Positions 1-9,532 of a stretch of 36,284 nt of DNA are shown here, in pieces; positions within the stretch are counted from its first letter, which is position 1; every line of letters starts with the position of its first letter. The notes under the pieces were generated by a model. It did no database searches. It saw nothing but the letters and a program-made list of their open reading frames with translations, and was not told where the DNA came from. Both the position numbers and the translations under genes were made by a program. The stretch is from Candidatus Magasanikiibacteriota bacterium (GTDB lineage Bacteria > Patescibacteriota > Patescibacteriia > Magasanikbacterales > UBA922), in the NCBI GenBank assembly GCA_018661775.1, contig JABJHO010000054.1, positions 1 through 36,284 on the forward strand. Direction: 5' to 3'.

Positions 1-716
1 AGAAAAAACTGCACACCCTGCGGCACACCAACACGGAACAACTCTTGTATGTGCTGTCGTGTAAAGCGCACCAGAAGGGGGCCTTGGATTTTTTGGTAAC
101 CAATAATAATACCAGCTTGCACAACCACGCCAATAAGTGTGGCAAAGACAATACCATGAAGACCAAAATCGGTATACTCTTGCGAGACATAATTAAGTAC
201 ACCGTTAAGTGTATTTCCTATAAGCGTCGCAATCATGGTCACTTTGGTGTTGCCGATACCATATTGATATTCACGAACACAATTCTGAACAAACAGTATT
301 GGATATCCCCAAGAGCGCAGTGTAAGGTACGTAATGGCTGCTGCTGTTGTTGCAGGTGTTTCGCAATATGATGCGATATATGGAGCCACTGCATAAATAA
401 TACCTACATAACAGATACCAATAGTAACAGCAAAGCTCCAGCCTGTAGAGATATACACCAGTGCCTTTTGCTTTTTTTCTGCACTGTTTCCATTTGTAGA
501 GCCACAAATAGTAGCTACAAGTGCCTTAGTAGCCTTGATAATGCCATTTGGTAAAGTGGAAAGGACCCAGGCAATGGTTCCTGCAAGAGCAACTCCGGCA
601 AACACCTCTTCGCCCAAGTTTCCAACAAAGTACATATCAACAAGCGTCATGACACTAAAAGACAAGGAAGACACAGCAATAGGCCATGCCAAAGATATAA
701 TAGATCTTCTGTACAA
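1..716 (-). CDS. MATE-family multidrug/Na+ efflux transporter, 3' end outside window
   Basis: Reading leftwards from a TTG codon at 716-714 gives an open frame to the window edge (238 codons). The start is fixed by an AGGAG site 8 bases upstream and an in-frame TAG just before it. Multiple hydrophobic helices are visible, and the first carries LVDMYFVGNLGEE, the helix-1 pattern of MATE transporters (Asp and Gly positions conserved). The family exports cationic compounds in exchange for Na+ or H+ across the cytoplasmic membrane. Full members have about 450 residues and 12 helices, so roughly half is missing here. It has its own promoter (760-788) and is separated from rplK by a terminator, so it is monocistronic at this end. 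The substrate cannot be told. Confidence 0.85.
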   Translation of the reverse strand, partial: MYRRSIISLAWPIAVSSLSFSVMTLVDMYFVGNLGEEVFAGVALAGTIAWVLSTLPNGIIKATKALVATICGSTNGNSAEKKQKALVYISTGWSFAVTIGICYVGIIYAVAPYIASYCETPATTAAAITYLTLRSWGYPILFVQNCVREYQYGIGNTKVTMIATLIGNTLNGVLNYVSQEYTDFGLHGIVFATLIGVVVQAGIIIGYQKIQGPLLVRFTRQHIQELFRVGVPQGVQFF

Positions 717-759
717 TAGAATCTCCTATTTTTGTAATAAAAAGAACAAACAGAAGCAT

Positions 760-788
760 AGATTAGCATAACTATGTTTGTTTGTCAA
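760..788 (-). promoter_or_regulatory. sigma70-type promoter of the MATE gene
   Basis: On the minus strand TTGACA (783-788) and TAATCT (760-765) are separated by 17 bp. The predicted start of transcription is near 753, giving a leader of about 37 nt that contains the AGGAG site of the TTG start. Confidence 0.7.
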
Positions 789-802
789 GAAGTTGGGCAA
801 CA

Positions 803-836
803 AAAAAACCGCACCTAAGGAGGTGCGGTTTTTATT
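803..836. terminator. Bidirectional intrinsic terminator after rplK
   Basis: Stem AAACCGCACCT (806-816), loop AAGG, stem AGGTGCGGTTT (821-831), with A-run and T-run flanks. It lies 12 bases past the rplK stop and ends the secE-nusG-rplK unit. Confidence 0.9.
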
Positions 837-847
837 TTCTCTGTTGT

Positions 848-1273
848 TTAGTCTTCAATGGTAATTCCCATTTGCCTTGCTGATCCGGCAATAATTTTCA
901 TTGCGGCATCAATATCGTTTGCATTTAAGTCTGGCATTTTCTTTTCTGCAATTTCTTGCAATTGTGCTTTTGTAATCTTGCCAACTTTTTCTTTGAGTGC
1001 ATTTCCAGAACCTTTTTTTAGTCCAGCAGCTTTTTTAATCAGCGCACTTGCTGGAGCCACCTTCATGATAAAATCAAAACTTCTATCTTCGTATACATTT
1101 ATAATAACTGGCACAACTTCACCTTTTTTGTCGGCAGTTGCATTATTAAATTGTGTACAAAAGTCTTGAATATTTAATCCGTGTTGCCCAAGGGCTGGTC
1201 CTACCGGTGGGGCTGGATTTGCGGCACCACCTTTAATTTGTAATTTAATTTGTGAAACAAGTTTTTTTGCCAT
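848..1273 (-). CDS. rplK: 50S ribosomal protein L11
   Basis: 141 residues, the usual length for L11. The N-terminal domain has the invariant proline/glycine segment [14 protein letters not shown] (about 19-32), and the C-terminal RNA-binding domain ends in [11 protein letters not shown]11 binds the GTPase-associated centre of 23S rRNA and stimulates translation factor turnover. It is the last gene of a secE-nusG-rplK unit, 68 bp after nusG. In most bacteria rplA (L1) follows at once; here a terminator follows instead, in line with Parcubacteria that lack L1. Confidence 0.97.
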   Translation of the reverse strand: MAKKLVSQIKLQIKGGAANPAPPVGPALGQHGLNIQDFCTQFNNATADKKGEVVPVIINVYEDRSFDFIMKVAPASALIKKAAGLKKGSGNALKEKVGKITKAQLQEIAEKKMPDLNANDIDAAMKIIAGSARQMGITIED

Positions 1274-1341
1274 AGTAGTCTATTAAATATATCCAATCAG
1301 GACGAGAAGCGCCACAAAGGACCATCCTGAAGAAGATATAG

Positions 1342-1887
1342 TTATACCTTCTTTACTTGTAGTGCATCAAGCTCTACAGGTGTTTCTCTACCAAACATGC
1401 TTACCAGTACTTTAATTTTTCCTTTTGTGTCATCAACTTCAGAAATTTTCCCTTCAAATCCTTTGAATGGACCATCTATAATAGTTACCGACTCATCAAC
1501 AACGAAGTCAATTTTATGTGTAGGATCTTCCACACCCATTCTTTTTTGTAGTGCGTCAACTTCTTTTTGATCAATAGGTGTTGGTGTGGTTCCAGACCCA
1601 ACAAATCCAGTGACGTTTGGTGTGTTTCGTACCACATACCAAGAATCATCTGTGACGACCATATCCACAAGAACATATCCTGGAAATATTTTTTCTTCTA
1701 CCACAGTTCTTTTGCTATTCTTGATTTTAATCTTTTTTTCTTTTGGCACAAGGACACTAAAAATCTTATCACTCATGTCGAATGTGTCGGCACGTTGCTC
1801 AAGGTTTCGTTTAACGTTCTCTTCGTAGCCACTATATGTGTGAAGCACATACCAGCGACGACCAAGATCTTGGGTTTGTTTTGCCAT
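1342..1887 (-). CDS. nusG: Transcription termination/antitermination protein NusG
   Basis: 181 residues, the usual length. The N-terminal NGN domain (about 8-115) has WYVLHTYSGYEENVKRNL and, near its end, TPNVTGFVG. The C-terminal KOW domain (about 128-181) has IIDGPFKGFEGKISEVD. NusG binds RNA polymerase at the clamp and links it to Rho or to ribosomal protein S10. It lies between secE and rplK, the classic bacterial order, with 31 bp to secE. Confidence 0.97.
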   Translation of the reverse strand: MAKQTQDLGRRWYVLHTYSGYEENVKRNLEQRADTFDMSDKIFSVLVPKEKKIKIKNSKRTVVEEKIFPGYVLVDMVVTDDSWYVVRNTPNVTGFVGSGTTPTPIDQKEVDALQKRMGVEDPTHKIDFVVDESVTIIDGPFKGFEGKISEVDDTKGKIKVLVSMFGRETPVELDALQVKKV

Positions 1888-1918
1888 ATGTTAAGTAATA
1901 TAGATGAAAAAGGCTGTG

Positions 1919-2110
1919 TTAGCTAATAATAGCAGAGAGTCCTTTGTTTAGTATAAAATCAAGTGCACCAAAGAATATTGCAACACCAACGCTCATTGCA
2001 ATAACAATAATAGAATACATGGTTATTTGCTGTTTTGTTGGCCATGTAACTTTTTTTAGCTCACTAATGGCTGCGTGAAGGTAGGTTTTGAGAGAAATAA
2101 GATACTTCAT
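1919..2110 (-). CDS. secE: Preprotein translocase subunit SecE
   Basis: 63 residues, the short single-helix form common outside Enterobacteria. An amphipathic segment with the family signature ELKKVTWPTKQQ (about 18-29) is followed by one transmembrane helix (about 32-52). SecE clamps SecY in the translocon. It is the first gene of the unit, 55 bases downstream of a promoter. The partner secG lies at 24441. Confidence 0.93.
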   Translation of the reverse strand: MKYLISLKTYLHAAISELKKVTWPTKQQITMYSIIVIAMSVGVAIFFGALDFILNKGLSAIIS

Positions 2111-2164
2111 ACTATAGTAATAATCGTGTATTTAAAAATGGCTCTTTGGCCATCTAGTGACACT

Positions 2165-2193
2165 AGTGTACCGCAAATGAAGAAAAAAGTCAA
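2165..2193 (-). promoter_or_regulatory. Promoter of secE-nusG-rplK
   Basis: Minus strand TTGACT (2188-2193), 17-bp spacer, TACACT (2165-2170). Predicted transcription start near 2158, about 48 nt before the secE ATG. No other promoter is seen before rplK, so the three genes are probably co-transcribed. Confidence 0.75.
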
Positions 2194-2215
2194 ATATTTG
2201 TGATTTTAGAGTATC

Positions 2216-2244
2216 TGGACAAAAGAGTGATAATGTGGTATTGT
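2216..2244 (+). promoter_or_regulatory. Promoter of the small membrane protein gene
   Basis: TGGACA (2216-2221), 17-bp spacer ending in TGG, TATTGT (2239-2244). The predicted start near 2251 falls on a dyad, GTGAC (2251-2255) with GTCAC (2262-2266), which could be an operator or a 5' stem in the transcript. Confidence 0.5.
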
Positions 2245-2291
2245 TTTTTTGTGACAATGTCGTCACCATTTCACAAAATAGGAGTTTTTTC

Positions 2292-2669
2292 GTGAAAGTA
2301 CGTTCTTTGATAATTGCTATTACTGTACAGCATATTTTGGGTGCAACACTTCTCTTGATTCATTTTGGAACCATAAACCTCTACAATATACCAGATATTG
2401 GTATACTCCGGATGGAGCTTGAGATTGGTGTGCTACTTACTTTTATCTGTCTATTTTTAGATACGCAGCAAGGTGGGTATGGTATTGACCACAGAAGAGA
2501 TGTGTTTGTTTTCTTTGTGTTTCAGGCTACTATATTATCACTTATCTCTTCTTTTCTTGTTCATAACTTTATGTGTTTATTTCTTGTCACTGCATCTCTC
2601 ATCGTGTTTATGTGTATATTGCATTTGTGGAAAAAAGAGGAGGTGCAAATAGCGCAGGTCATAGAATGA
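2292..2669 (+). CDS. Small four-helix membrane protein, unknown
   Basis: 125 residues from a GTG at 2292, chosen because a GGAG site sits 7 bases before it and the predicted transcription start (near 2251) lies downstream of the farther in-frame start at 2235. Four hydrophobic segments are visible with short polar links, and the C-terminus (LHLWKKEEVQIAQ) is charged. No family is recognised. It stands alone with its own promoter and shares a terminator with the convergent gyrB gene. Confidence 0.7.
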   Translation: MKVRSLIIAITVQHILGATLLLIHFGTINLYNIPDIGILRMELEIGVLLTFICLFLDTQQGGYGIDHRRDVFVFFVFQATILSLISSFLVHNFMCLFLVTASLIVFMCILHLWKKEEVQIAQVIE

Positions 2670-2708
2670 AGTGAGGGCAAAAACCTTTTTTTGTAGAAAG
2701 TGTCACAA

Positions 2709-2735
2709 AACCACCCAATTACGGGTGGTTTTTTT
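2709..2735. terminator. Terminator between the small membrane gene and gyrB
   Basis: Stem AACCACCC (2709-2716), loop AATTAC, stem GGGTGGTT (2723-2730), then T7. On the other strand a shorter T4 run follows, so it probably serves both convergent genes. Confidence 0.85.
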
Positions 2736-2747
2736 ATTACCTATTGT

Positions 2748-4796
<2,049 letters not shown>

Positions 4797-4811
4797 TTAA
4801 ATAGTGGCAGT

Positions 4812-4840
4812 ACTATACCATATGGGGTGGGGTAAAACAA
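4812..4840 (-). promoter_or_regulatory. Promoter of gyrB
   Basis: Minus strand TTGTTT (4835-4840), 17-bp spacer, TATAGT (4812-4817). Transcription would start near 4805, 27 nt before the ATG. Confidence 0.7.
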
Positions 4841-4867
4841 GGGGGTGTTTTTTATCATTCTTGTGTG

Positions 4868-4876
4868 TGGTATAAT
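4868..4876 (+). promoter_or_regulatory. Extended -10 promoter for the 4903 gene and rodA
   Basis: TGG followed by a perfect TATAAT (4871-4876), with only a T-run at the -35 position. Predicted start near 4883 leaves a ~20-nt leader without a Shine-Dalgarno site. It is divergent from the gyrB promoter. Confidence 0.6.
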
Positions 4877-4902
4877 AAAACAATATAGTACTCATCTGTG
4901 TT

Positions 4903-5808
4903 ATGACAAAAAAAACAAAAAAATCTATTGCAAAATATGAAGATGTATCAGGACAATTTTCAAACAAGACGTTGTTTCAGTCTTTTTGGTTTGTTAAGCA
5001 TAAACTCATAATACGTAAAATAGGTATAGCACTTCTTGGGTTTGGGGGCGCCTCTTCGGTTTTGTTTAGTGTGGTAGTTTTTGGAGAGTATGTATTATTT
5101 GGATACTGGGAAGACAAAGCTATGTACACGGCACAAGTGCAAGAATTTCCAAATTTTGCACAAAATAAACATGTATATGCAGCAAAAAATATTACCATAT
5201 CACCAACCAGAGTGTTTGCAGAGAGTCCTGAAAAGTATAGTATATACACAAGAATAAAAAATCCCAACGAGCAGTTTGTTGCCGAAATATTTTTTCATTA
5301 TGATGTGCAAGGAAAAAACACCTCATCTGAAAGTATTTTAGTAATGCCACAAAGTGATCAGTTTTTGGCAGTGCGCGGTGTGTTTTCTGGGGCACGCATT
5401 AGGTCACCAAAGCTGGTCATTGAACATATTAGGTGGAAGCGTATTAGTCCGCATCGGATTGATAATATTTCAGCATTTGTTGCAGACAGGCTTCAGTTTC
5501 ATGCAGGAGAATTTACTGTTACACCGCCAAAGAGTGTTGATGATGTAGGCACGGCTCAGGCAGAGATTGAATTATTTAATGATTCAGTGTATTCTTTCAA
5601 TACCCCTAGTTTTTTTGTCGTGTTATATCGGGGTAGGGGTGTAGAATATATTCATTACACAACACAGCTGGATTTTCTTTTTGGGCAAAAAAGAATACTA
5701 CGCTTTGCCACATTATTACCACTTTCATCTATTACGAGTATAGAAATCATTCCTATTATTGATGTATTTAATCATGACGAGTATCTTTCGATAGATTATG
5801 AAGGATAG
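4903..5808 (+). CDS. Single-pass membrane-anchored protein, unknown, upstream of rodA
   Basis: 301 residues. A basic cytoplasmic N-terminus (about 1-37) is followed by one transmembrane helix (about 38-66). The remaining ~235 residues are predicted outside the membrane and rich in alternating hydrophobic residues, suggesting beta-sandwich domains. There is no signal peptidase site and no recognised family. It ends 29 bp before rodA on the same strand with no terminator between, so the two are probably co-transcribed. A role near the elongation or peptidoglycan machinery is a guess from position only. Confidence 0.75.
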   Translation: MTKKTKKSIAKYEDVSGQFSNKTLFQSFWFVKHKLIIRKIGIALLGFGGASSVLFSVVVFGEYVLFGYWEDKAMYTAQVQEFPNFAQNKHVYAAKNITISPTRVFAESPEKYSIYTRIKNPNEQFVAEIFFHYDVQGKNTSSESILVMPQSDQFLAVRGVFSGARIRSPKLVIEHIRWKRISPHRIDNISAFVADRLQFHAGEFTVTPPKSVDDVGTAQAEIELFNDSVYSFNTPSFFVVLYRGRGVEYIHYTTQLDFLFGQKRILRFATLLPLSSITSIEIIPIIDVFNHDEYLSIDYEG

Positions 5809-5837
5809 TAAGATGAGGTGGTTAGGGTTCATGATGT

Positions 5838-6965
5838 ATGTTTTCTAAATTCACAACATTTTTTCGTGGATACGACTGGTTTTTGGCAGTCGTTATTTTT
5901 GTTTTATGTGCAATAAGTTTATCGGCTATTTACAGTGTTGACCTTTCTCAAGGAAAGGATTTAGTATACTTTCCCAAACAACTACTTAATATTATTATCG
6001 GATTTATTTTAGTTTTTGTGCTTGGACGTGTACACAGGACGCGATATATGGGGTTGGCAAGATTTGTATATATATTTGGTTTGTTACTATTAATACTTGT
6101 CTTATTTTTTGGGCAAAATATTAGAGGAACCACAGGGTGGTTTCGTGTTGCAGGGTTTTCTTTTCAGCCGGCTGAGTATGCCAAGTTTGCGCTTATTATA
6201 TTGCTTGGGTGGTGGATTCAAAAGCAAGGAAGATCATTTCATAGTATTTCATTTTTAATTTCAACAGCATTGGCAATGGGTTTTTTGGTGGGTCTGGTGA
6301 TGTTGCAGCCTGATTTTGGTTCGGCTATGGTTTTGGTTGGTATTTGGTATGGTATGTTGGTGGTTGTTGGGGTAAAAAAAAGATTTACTGCTGGTATAGT
6401 ACTTATTGGTATTTTTGCAATGGTGTGTGCGTGGTTTTTTCTACTTGTGCCATATCAAAAAGAGCGTATTTACTCGTTTTTACAGCCCGATCGTGATCCT
6501 CTTGGTAGCGGGTACAATGTGCGCCAGTCTCTTATTGCGATAGGGTCAGGGAAGCTTTTTGGTGGTGGTATTGGCTTTGGTTCACAGAGTCAACTTCATT
6601 TTTTACCAGAGGCTCAGACAGATTTTATTATGTCTGTAATAGGGGAGGAGCTTGGTTTTGTTGGGTTTTTTCTGGTTCTTGTATTATGGTACATGCTTAT
6701 TTGGCGTCTTATTTCTATTGCTGGCAAAGGTGATGATGATTTTTCTTCGTATACGGTTATTGGTGTTGCTTTGCTCTATGGCATACAAATACTAGTAAAT
6801 GTGGGAGGGGCTACTGGTATGTTGCCTGTAACAGGCGTGACTTCTCCTTTTTTAAGCTACGGTGGTTCTTCGCTGCTTATTAATTTCGCACTACTTGGGG
6901 TGGTAATGAGTATTTCTCGTTCCCAAACCCTTCGTATCAACAAGGATATGTACTATGTAGAGTAG
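5838..6965 (+). CDS. rodA: Peptidoglycan glycosyltransferase RodA (SEDS family)
   Basis: 375 residues, usual for RodA, with about ten hydrophobic helices. Family motifs are present: GTTGWFRVAGFSFQPAEYAK in the first third, the large extracytoplasmic loop RDPLGSGYNVRQSLIAIGSG, EAQTDFIMSVIGEELGFVG, and the C-terminal TGVTSPFLSYGGSSL. SEDS proteins polymerise lipid II into glycan strands together with a class B penicillin-binding protein. The acidic residue expected in the large loop is present in the QTDFI segment. FtsW is the other possibility; length and the missing cell-division context favour RodA. No cognate PBP2 or MreC gene is next to it. Confidence 0.9.
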   Translation: MFSKFTTFFRGYDWFLAVVIFVLCAISLSAIYSVDLSQGKDLVYFPKQLLNIIIGFILVFVLGRVHRTRYMGLARFVYIFGLLLLILVLFFGQNIRGTTGWFRVAGFSFQPAEYAKFALIILLGWWIQKQGRSFHSISFLISTALAMGFLVGLVMLQPDFGSAMVLVGIWYGMLVVVGVKKRFTAGIVLIGIFAMVCAWFFLLVPYQKERIYSFLQPDRDPLGSGYNVRQSLIAIGSGKLFGGGIGFGSQSQLHFLPEAQTDFIMSVIGEELGFVGFFLVLVLWYMLIWRLISIAGKGDDDFSSYTVIGVALLYGIQILVNVGGATGMLPVTGVTSPFLSYGGSSLLINFALLGVVMSISRSQTLRINKDMYYVE

Positions 6966-7022
6966 ATTGATTTGCTTATATAATACTGGTATACTTCTAC
7001 TAAAGGCTTGGGGTTTTATACA

Positions 7023-7051
7023 TTGACAAGAATTTATTTTTTTGTTATCAT
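7023..7051 (+). promoter_or_regulatory. Promoter of zinc-ribbon gene and rplY
   Basis: Perfect TTGACA (7023-7028), 17-bp spacer, TATCAT (7046-7051). Transcription should start near 7058, only about 5 nt before the ATG at 7063, so the mRNA is predicted to be leaderless. Confidence 0.75.
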
Positions 7052-7062
7052 ATTTCATACAT

Positions 7063-7422
7063 ATGAAAGACAATATATCATCACGTTTCTCTCAGCTTGG
7101 GGGAGGTGGGGAGATAAAAATTATAAAAGAGTGTCCAACGTGCGGAAAAGGGTATCCAGAGGCCGCAATTAACATTATTGAAGACGACTCGGAGGCACAA
7201 CTACTCCATGTTACCTGTGAGGTGTGTGCCAATGCAATTTTGGTTTTGATTGTTGTTTCTGATATCGGAGTAAGTTCTGTTGGTATGTTAACCGACCTCC
7301 ACGCAAGTGATGTGGTTCGTTTTCGACAAAAAACCCCACTTGACGAGGATGATATGTTGCAGTTTTATTCATTACTGCACAGTAAAAAAGGAGAGATTAT
7401 TCATTATTTAGCAGAAAAAAAA
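7063..7422 (+). CDS. Zinc-ribbon protein upstream of rplY, unknown function
   Basis: 120 residues from the ATG at 7063; a longer reading from 7042 is unlikely because it would begin inside the -10 box. Two cysteine pairs, CPTC (24-27) and CEVC (52-55), are spaced as in a zinc ribbon. A hydrophobic strand-rich segment (about 56-70) and a mixed C-terminal half follow. No catalytic motif is recognised. The stop codon is one base before the rplY ATG, so the two proteins are surely made from one mRNA; a role in translation is plausible but inferred only from that. Confidence 0.75.
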
Positions 7423-7426
7423 TAAT

Positions 7427-8080
7427 ATGAGCATTGTATTAGTAGCAAAAAAAAGAACAGAAGAAGTTGATGTGGTTCGTTCAGAAGGAAGGGTGCCTGC
7501 TGTAGTGTATGGGAAGGGTATGGAAACTACGTCTTTATCAATCCCAGCGATGGCATTTCAAAAATTATATGAACAGGCTGGAGACTCTTCTTTGGTTGAT
7601 TTACAAATAGAAGGTGGAGAAACTTTGCCAGTGGTTGTGCAAGATGTGCAAATGAATCCAGTAAAACGGGATGTAATGCACGTAGACTTTAAACGTGTAA
7701 TAATGGGAGAAGTTATGACAGTAGATGTGGCTTTGGAGTTTACAGGTGTACCACCTGCAGAAAAAGGGTTGGGCGGAACAACTATTAAATCTATAGACAG
7801 TATTACTGTATCTTGTTTGCCAAAAGATTTGACCGATCGTATTGTGGTAGACCTTTCTTCTTTACAAACATTTGATGACAGTATTTCCGTAAGTGATATC
7901 GTTCTTCCAGAAGGCATGACACTAGTAACAAGTGCTACGGCACTTGTGGCAAAAGTTGCCGCACCTATTACAGAAGACAAACTTAAAGCAATGGAAGAAG
8001 AAGGTGTGGGTAATATAGAAGATATAGCAGTAGAGGAAAAAGGAAAGAAAGAGGAGTCGAAAGAAGAAGAAAAAGCATAG
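7427..8080 (+). CDS. rplY: 50S ribosomal protein L25/general stress protein Ctc (TL5 type)
   Basis: 217 residues. The N-terminal L25 domain (about 1-90) has RSEGRVPAVVYGKGMET and the 5S rRNA-binding region ending in MNPVKRDVMHVDF. A TL5-type beta domain (about 91-182) follows with VPLEFTG-like VALEFTGVPPAEKGLGG. An acidic/lysine tail (about 183-217) is rich in Glu and Lys. L25 binds 5S rRNA in the large subunit. It directly follows the zinc-ribbon gene with one base between, and ends before a strong terminator. Confidence 0.93.
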   Translation: MSIVLVAKKRTEEVDVVRSEGRVPAVVYGKGMETTSLSIPAMAFQKLYEQAGDSSLVDLQIEGGETLPVVVQDVQMNPVKRDVMHVDFKRVIMGEVMTVDVALEFTGVPPAEKGLGGTTIKSIDSITVSCLPKDLTDRIVVDLSSLQTFDDSISVSDIVLPEGMTLVTSATALVAKVAAPITEDKLKAMEEEGVGNIEDIAVEEKGKKEESKEEEKA

Positions 8081-8095
8081 TGTATTTTTTCTCGC

Positions 8096-8127
8096 AAAAA
8101 GCACCATATTATTTGTGGTGCTTTTTT
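8096..8127 (+). terminator. Terminator after rplY
   Basis: Stem AAAAAGCACCA (8096-8106), loop of nine bases, stem TGGTGCTTTTT (8116-8126), T-run. Confidence 0.9.
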
Positions 8128-8141
8128 ATCCCTCATTTTTT

Positions 8142-8150
8142 TGGTATGAT
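8142..8150 (+). promoter_or_regulatory. Extended -10 promoter of the DUF3048 gene
   Basis: TGG then TATGAT (8145-8150). Predicted start near 8157, five bases before the ATG at 8162, so again almost leaderless. Confidence 0.55.
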
Positions 8151-8161
8151 AGAGTAATATA

Positions 8162-9283
8162 ATGAGTATGGCTAAAAAGAAAAAAAGAAAACACAAGAAA
8201 CAAAAAGATATTGTATTTTTTATACAATGCGGCGCTTTTTTACTGTGTGTATTAAGTGTTTTTTTGGCGTACAAAGTACTGTTTCATTCATTTAATCTAT
8301 CGGATCTTTCTTTTAAAAAAACACCGAAGTTGCTACAGCAAATAAGTGGGGTGCAAAGCATGGAACAAGCACAAAAAGATACTAGCGAAGTTTGTGAGTT
8401 TAGACATGGTACCACTGGCGTATGTGGAAGCGGAGAGGAAGATGTAACCGAACCTTTGGTTGCGGTAATAGTAGAAAACCATAAAGATGCTCAACCTCTT
8501 TCGGGTATAGCTCAAGCTGATATCGTGTATGAAGCTCCTGCAGAAGGTGGGATTCCAAGATTTTTAGCATTTTTTAGAGAAAATACTCTTGTTGAGAAGG
8601 TTGGTCCTGTGCGTAGCGCTCGGCCATACTTTTTGGATTGGCTGGGTGAATACGGCACCCCGCTATTTTTTCATGTGGGTGGTTCTCCAGAATCATTGAG
8701 GCGCATTGCACAAGAAGGCGTTCGTGACATGGATGAGTTTTCACGAAGTTGGTATTTCTGGCGAAGTACTAAAAGACATGCACCACATAACACATACACT
8801 TCAGGTAAATTATGGAAAGGGGCCGGAGAAAAATATGGTAACGGAAGTGTTTCTTCAAAAAAACGATGGAAGTTTGAAACACTACCTGTTTGTGAACATG
8901 ATTGTATTACCATGATAGATGTGGATTATTTTTATACACACGAGTGGTGGTATGAGTCAGACGAAAATCGCTATCTTCGTAACCAATTTCGTAGACCTCA
9001 TGTTGATGAGAATGGAGAGCAGATTTCGGCATCAACTGTTATTGTACAGTACGTTGATGCTCGTGTTATAGACTCTGTTGGAAGGCTTGACATAGAGACT
9101 TCTGGGAGTGGTAATGCACTTGTGTTTCAAGGGGGGAGAGTTGCAGAGGGTGTATGGAAAAAAGATGCGACAAGTGGGATAACCGAATGGTTTGATGATT
9201 ATGGAGAGCACATTCCACTACATCCGGGTAATATTTGGATTGAAATAGTGTCACGAACCGATGGAAAAGTGGTGTATAAGTAA
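8162..9283 (+). CDS. DUF3048 (YerB-like) membrane-anchored protein
   Basis: 373 residues. A very basic N-terminus (KKKKRKHKKQK) precedes one transmembrane helix (about 17-39), so the protein is anchored with its bulk outside. The DUF3048 N-terminal region shows PLVAVIVENHKDAQP, ADIVYEAPAEGGIPRFLAFF and VGPVRSARPYFLDW. The C-terminal DUF3048 region carries the YVDARVID...W-rich strands and the final GNIWIEIV. The family includes B. subtilis YerB lipoprotein; its molecular role is not established. Here a helix replaces the lipobox. It is monocistronic between two terminators. ATG at 8162 is preferred over 8168 by a small margin. Confidence 0.85.
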   Translation: MSMAKKKKRKHKKQKDIVFFIQCGAFLLCVLSVFLAYKVLFHSFNLSDLSFKKTPKLLQQISGVQSMEQAQKDTSEVCEFRHGTTGVCGSGEEDVTEPLVAVIVENHKDAQPLSGIAQADIVYEAPAEGGIPRFLAFFRENTLVEKVGPVRSARPYFLDWLGEYGTPLFFHVGGSPESLRRIAQEGVRDMDEFSRSWYFWRSTKRHAPHNTYTSGKLWKGAGEKYGNGSVSSKKRWKFETLPVCEHDCITMIDVDYFYTHEWWYESDENRYLRNQFRRPHVDENGEQISASTVIVQYVDARVIDSVGRLDIETSGSGNALVFQGGRVAEGVWKKDATSGITEWFDDYGEHIPLHPGNIWIEIVSRTDGKVVYK

Positions 9284-9303
9284 TAAGACATGCTTTAGGT
9301 ATA

Positions 9304-9329
9304 AAAAAGCCCAATTTGGGCTTTTTTTT
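9304..9329 (+). terminator. Terminator after the DUF3048 gene
   Basis: Stem AAAAAGCCC (9304-9312), loop AATTT, stem GGGCTTTTT (9318-9326), T8 run. Confidence 0.9.
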
Positions 9330-9355
9330 GCTTCTTCACTCTTGTTTGTTTAGGC

Positions 9356-9384
9356 TTGACAAATGTACCCATCTTTGTTAGTAT
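9356..9384 (+). promoter_or_regulatory. Promoter of the small peptide and 850-aa lipoprotein
   Basis: TTGACA (9356-9361), 17-bp spacer, TAGTAT (9379-9384). Transcription start near 9391, 28 nt before the GTG of the small gene. Confidence 0.75.
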
Positions 9385-9418
9385 GGTAATTACGTTCATT
9401 ACAATGAAAGGAGAACGT

Positions 9419-9532
9419 GTGAAAACAATATTTCAAGCGATAAGTTTTGCTTCTACCTTAAATACCTGCATATTTGTGGGGTATGGTTTCTTTTTTCTTC
9501 AATACATTAATAGTCAGGGAGATATATTTTGA
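9419..9532 (+). CDS. Small hydrophobic peptide (37 aa), coupled to downstream lipoprotein
   Basis: A GTG at 9419 lies 5 bases after a strong AAAGGAG site (9407-9413) in a transcript whose promoter ends at 9384. The frame encodes 37 residues with one hydrophobic segment (about 7-30) and stops at TGA 9530-9532. That stop overlaps the TTG start of the lipoprotein (9529-9531), which is typical of translational coupling. No family is recognised. It could be a real micro-membrane protein or a leader peptide whose translation sets expression of the large gene. The ribosome site and overlap argue against chance, but only conservation would prove it. Confidence 0.55.
   Translation: MKTIFQAISFASTLNTCIFVGYGFFFLQYINSQGDIF

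Noticed and set aside
45-371. Plus-strand frame of 108 residues
   Set aside because: Antisense to the MATE gene, which has clear family motifs in the other strand.
1274-1341. CAGGA/TCCTG pairing between nusG and rplK as a regulatory leader
   Set aside because: Only five pairs around a long loop; no likeness to known ribosomal protein leaders.
7558-8274. 238-residue minus-strand frame
   Set aside because: It is antisense to rplY, which is certain; composition is the mirror of that gene.
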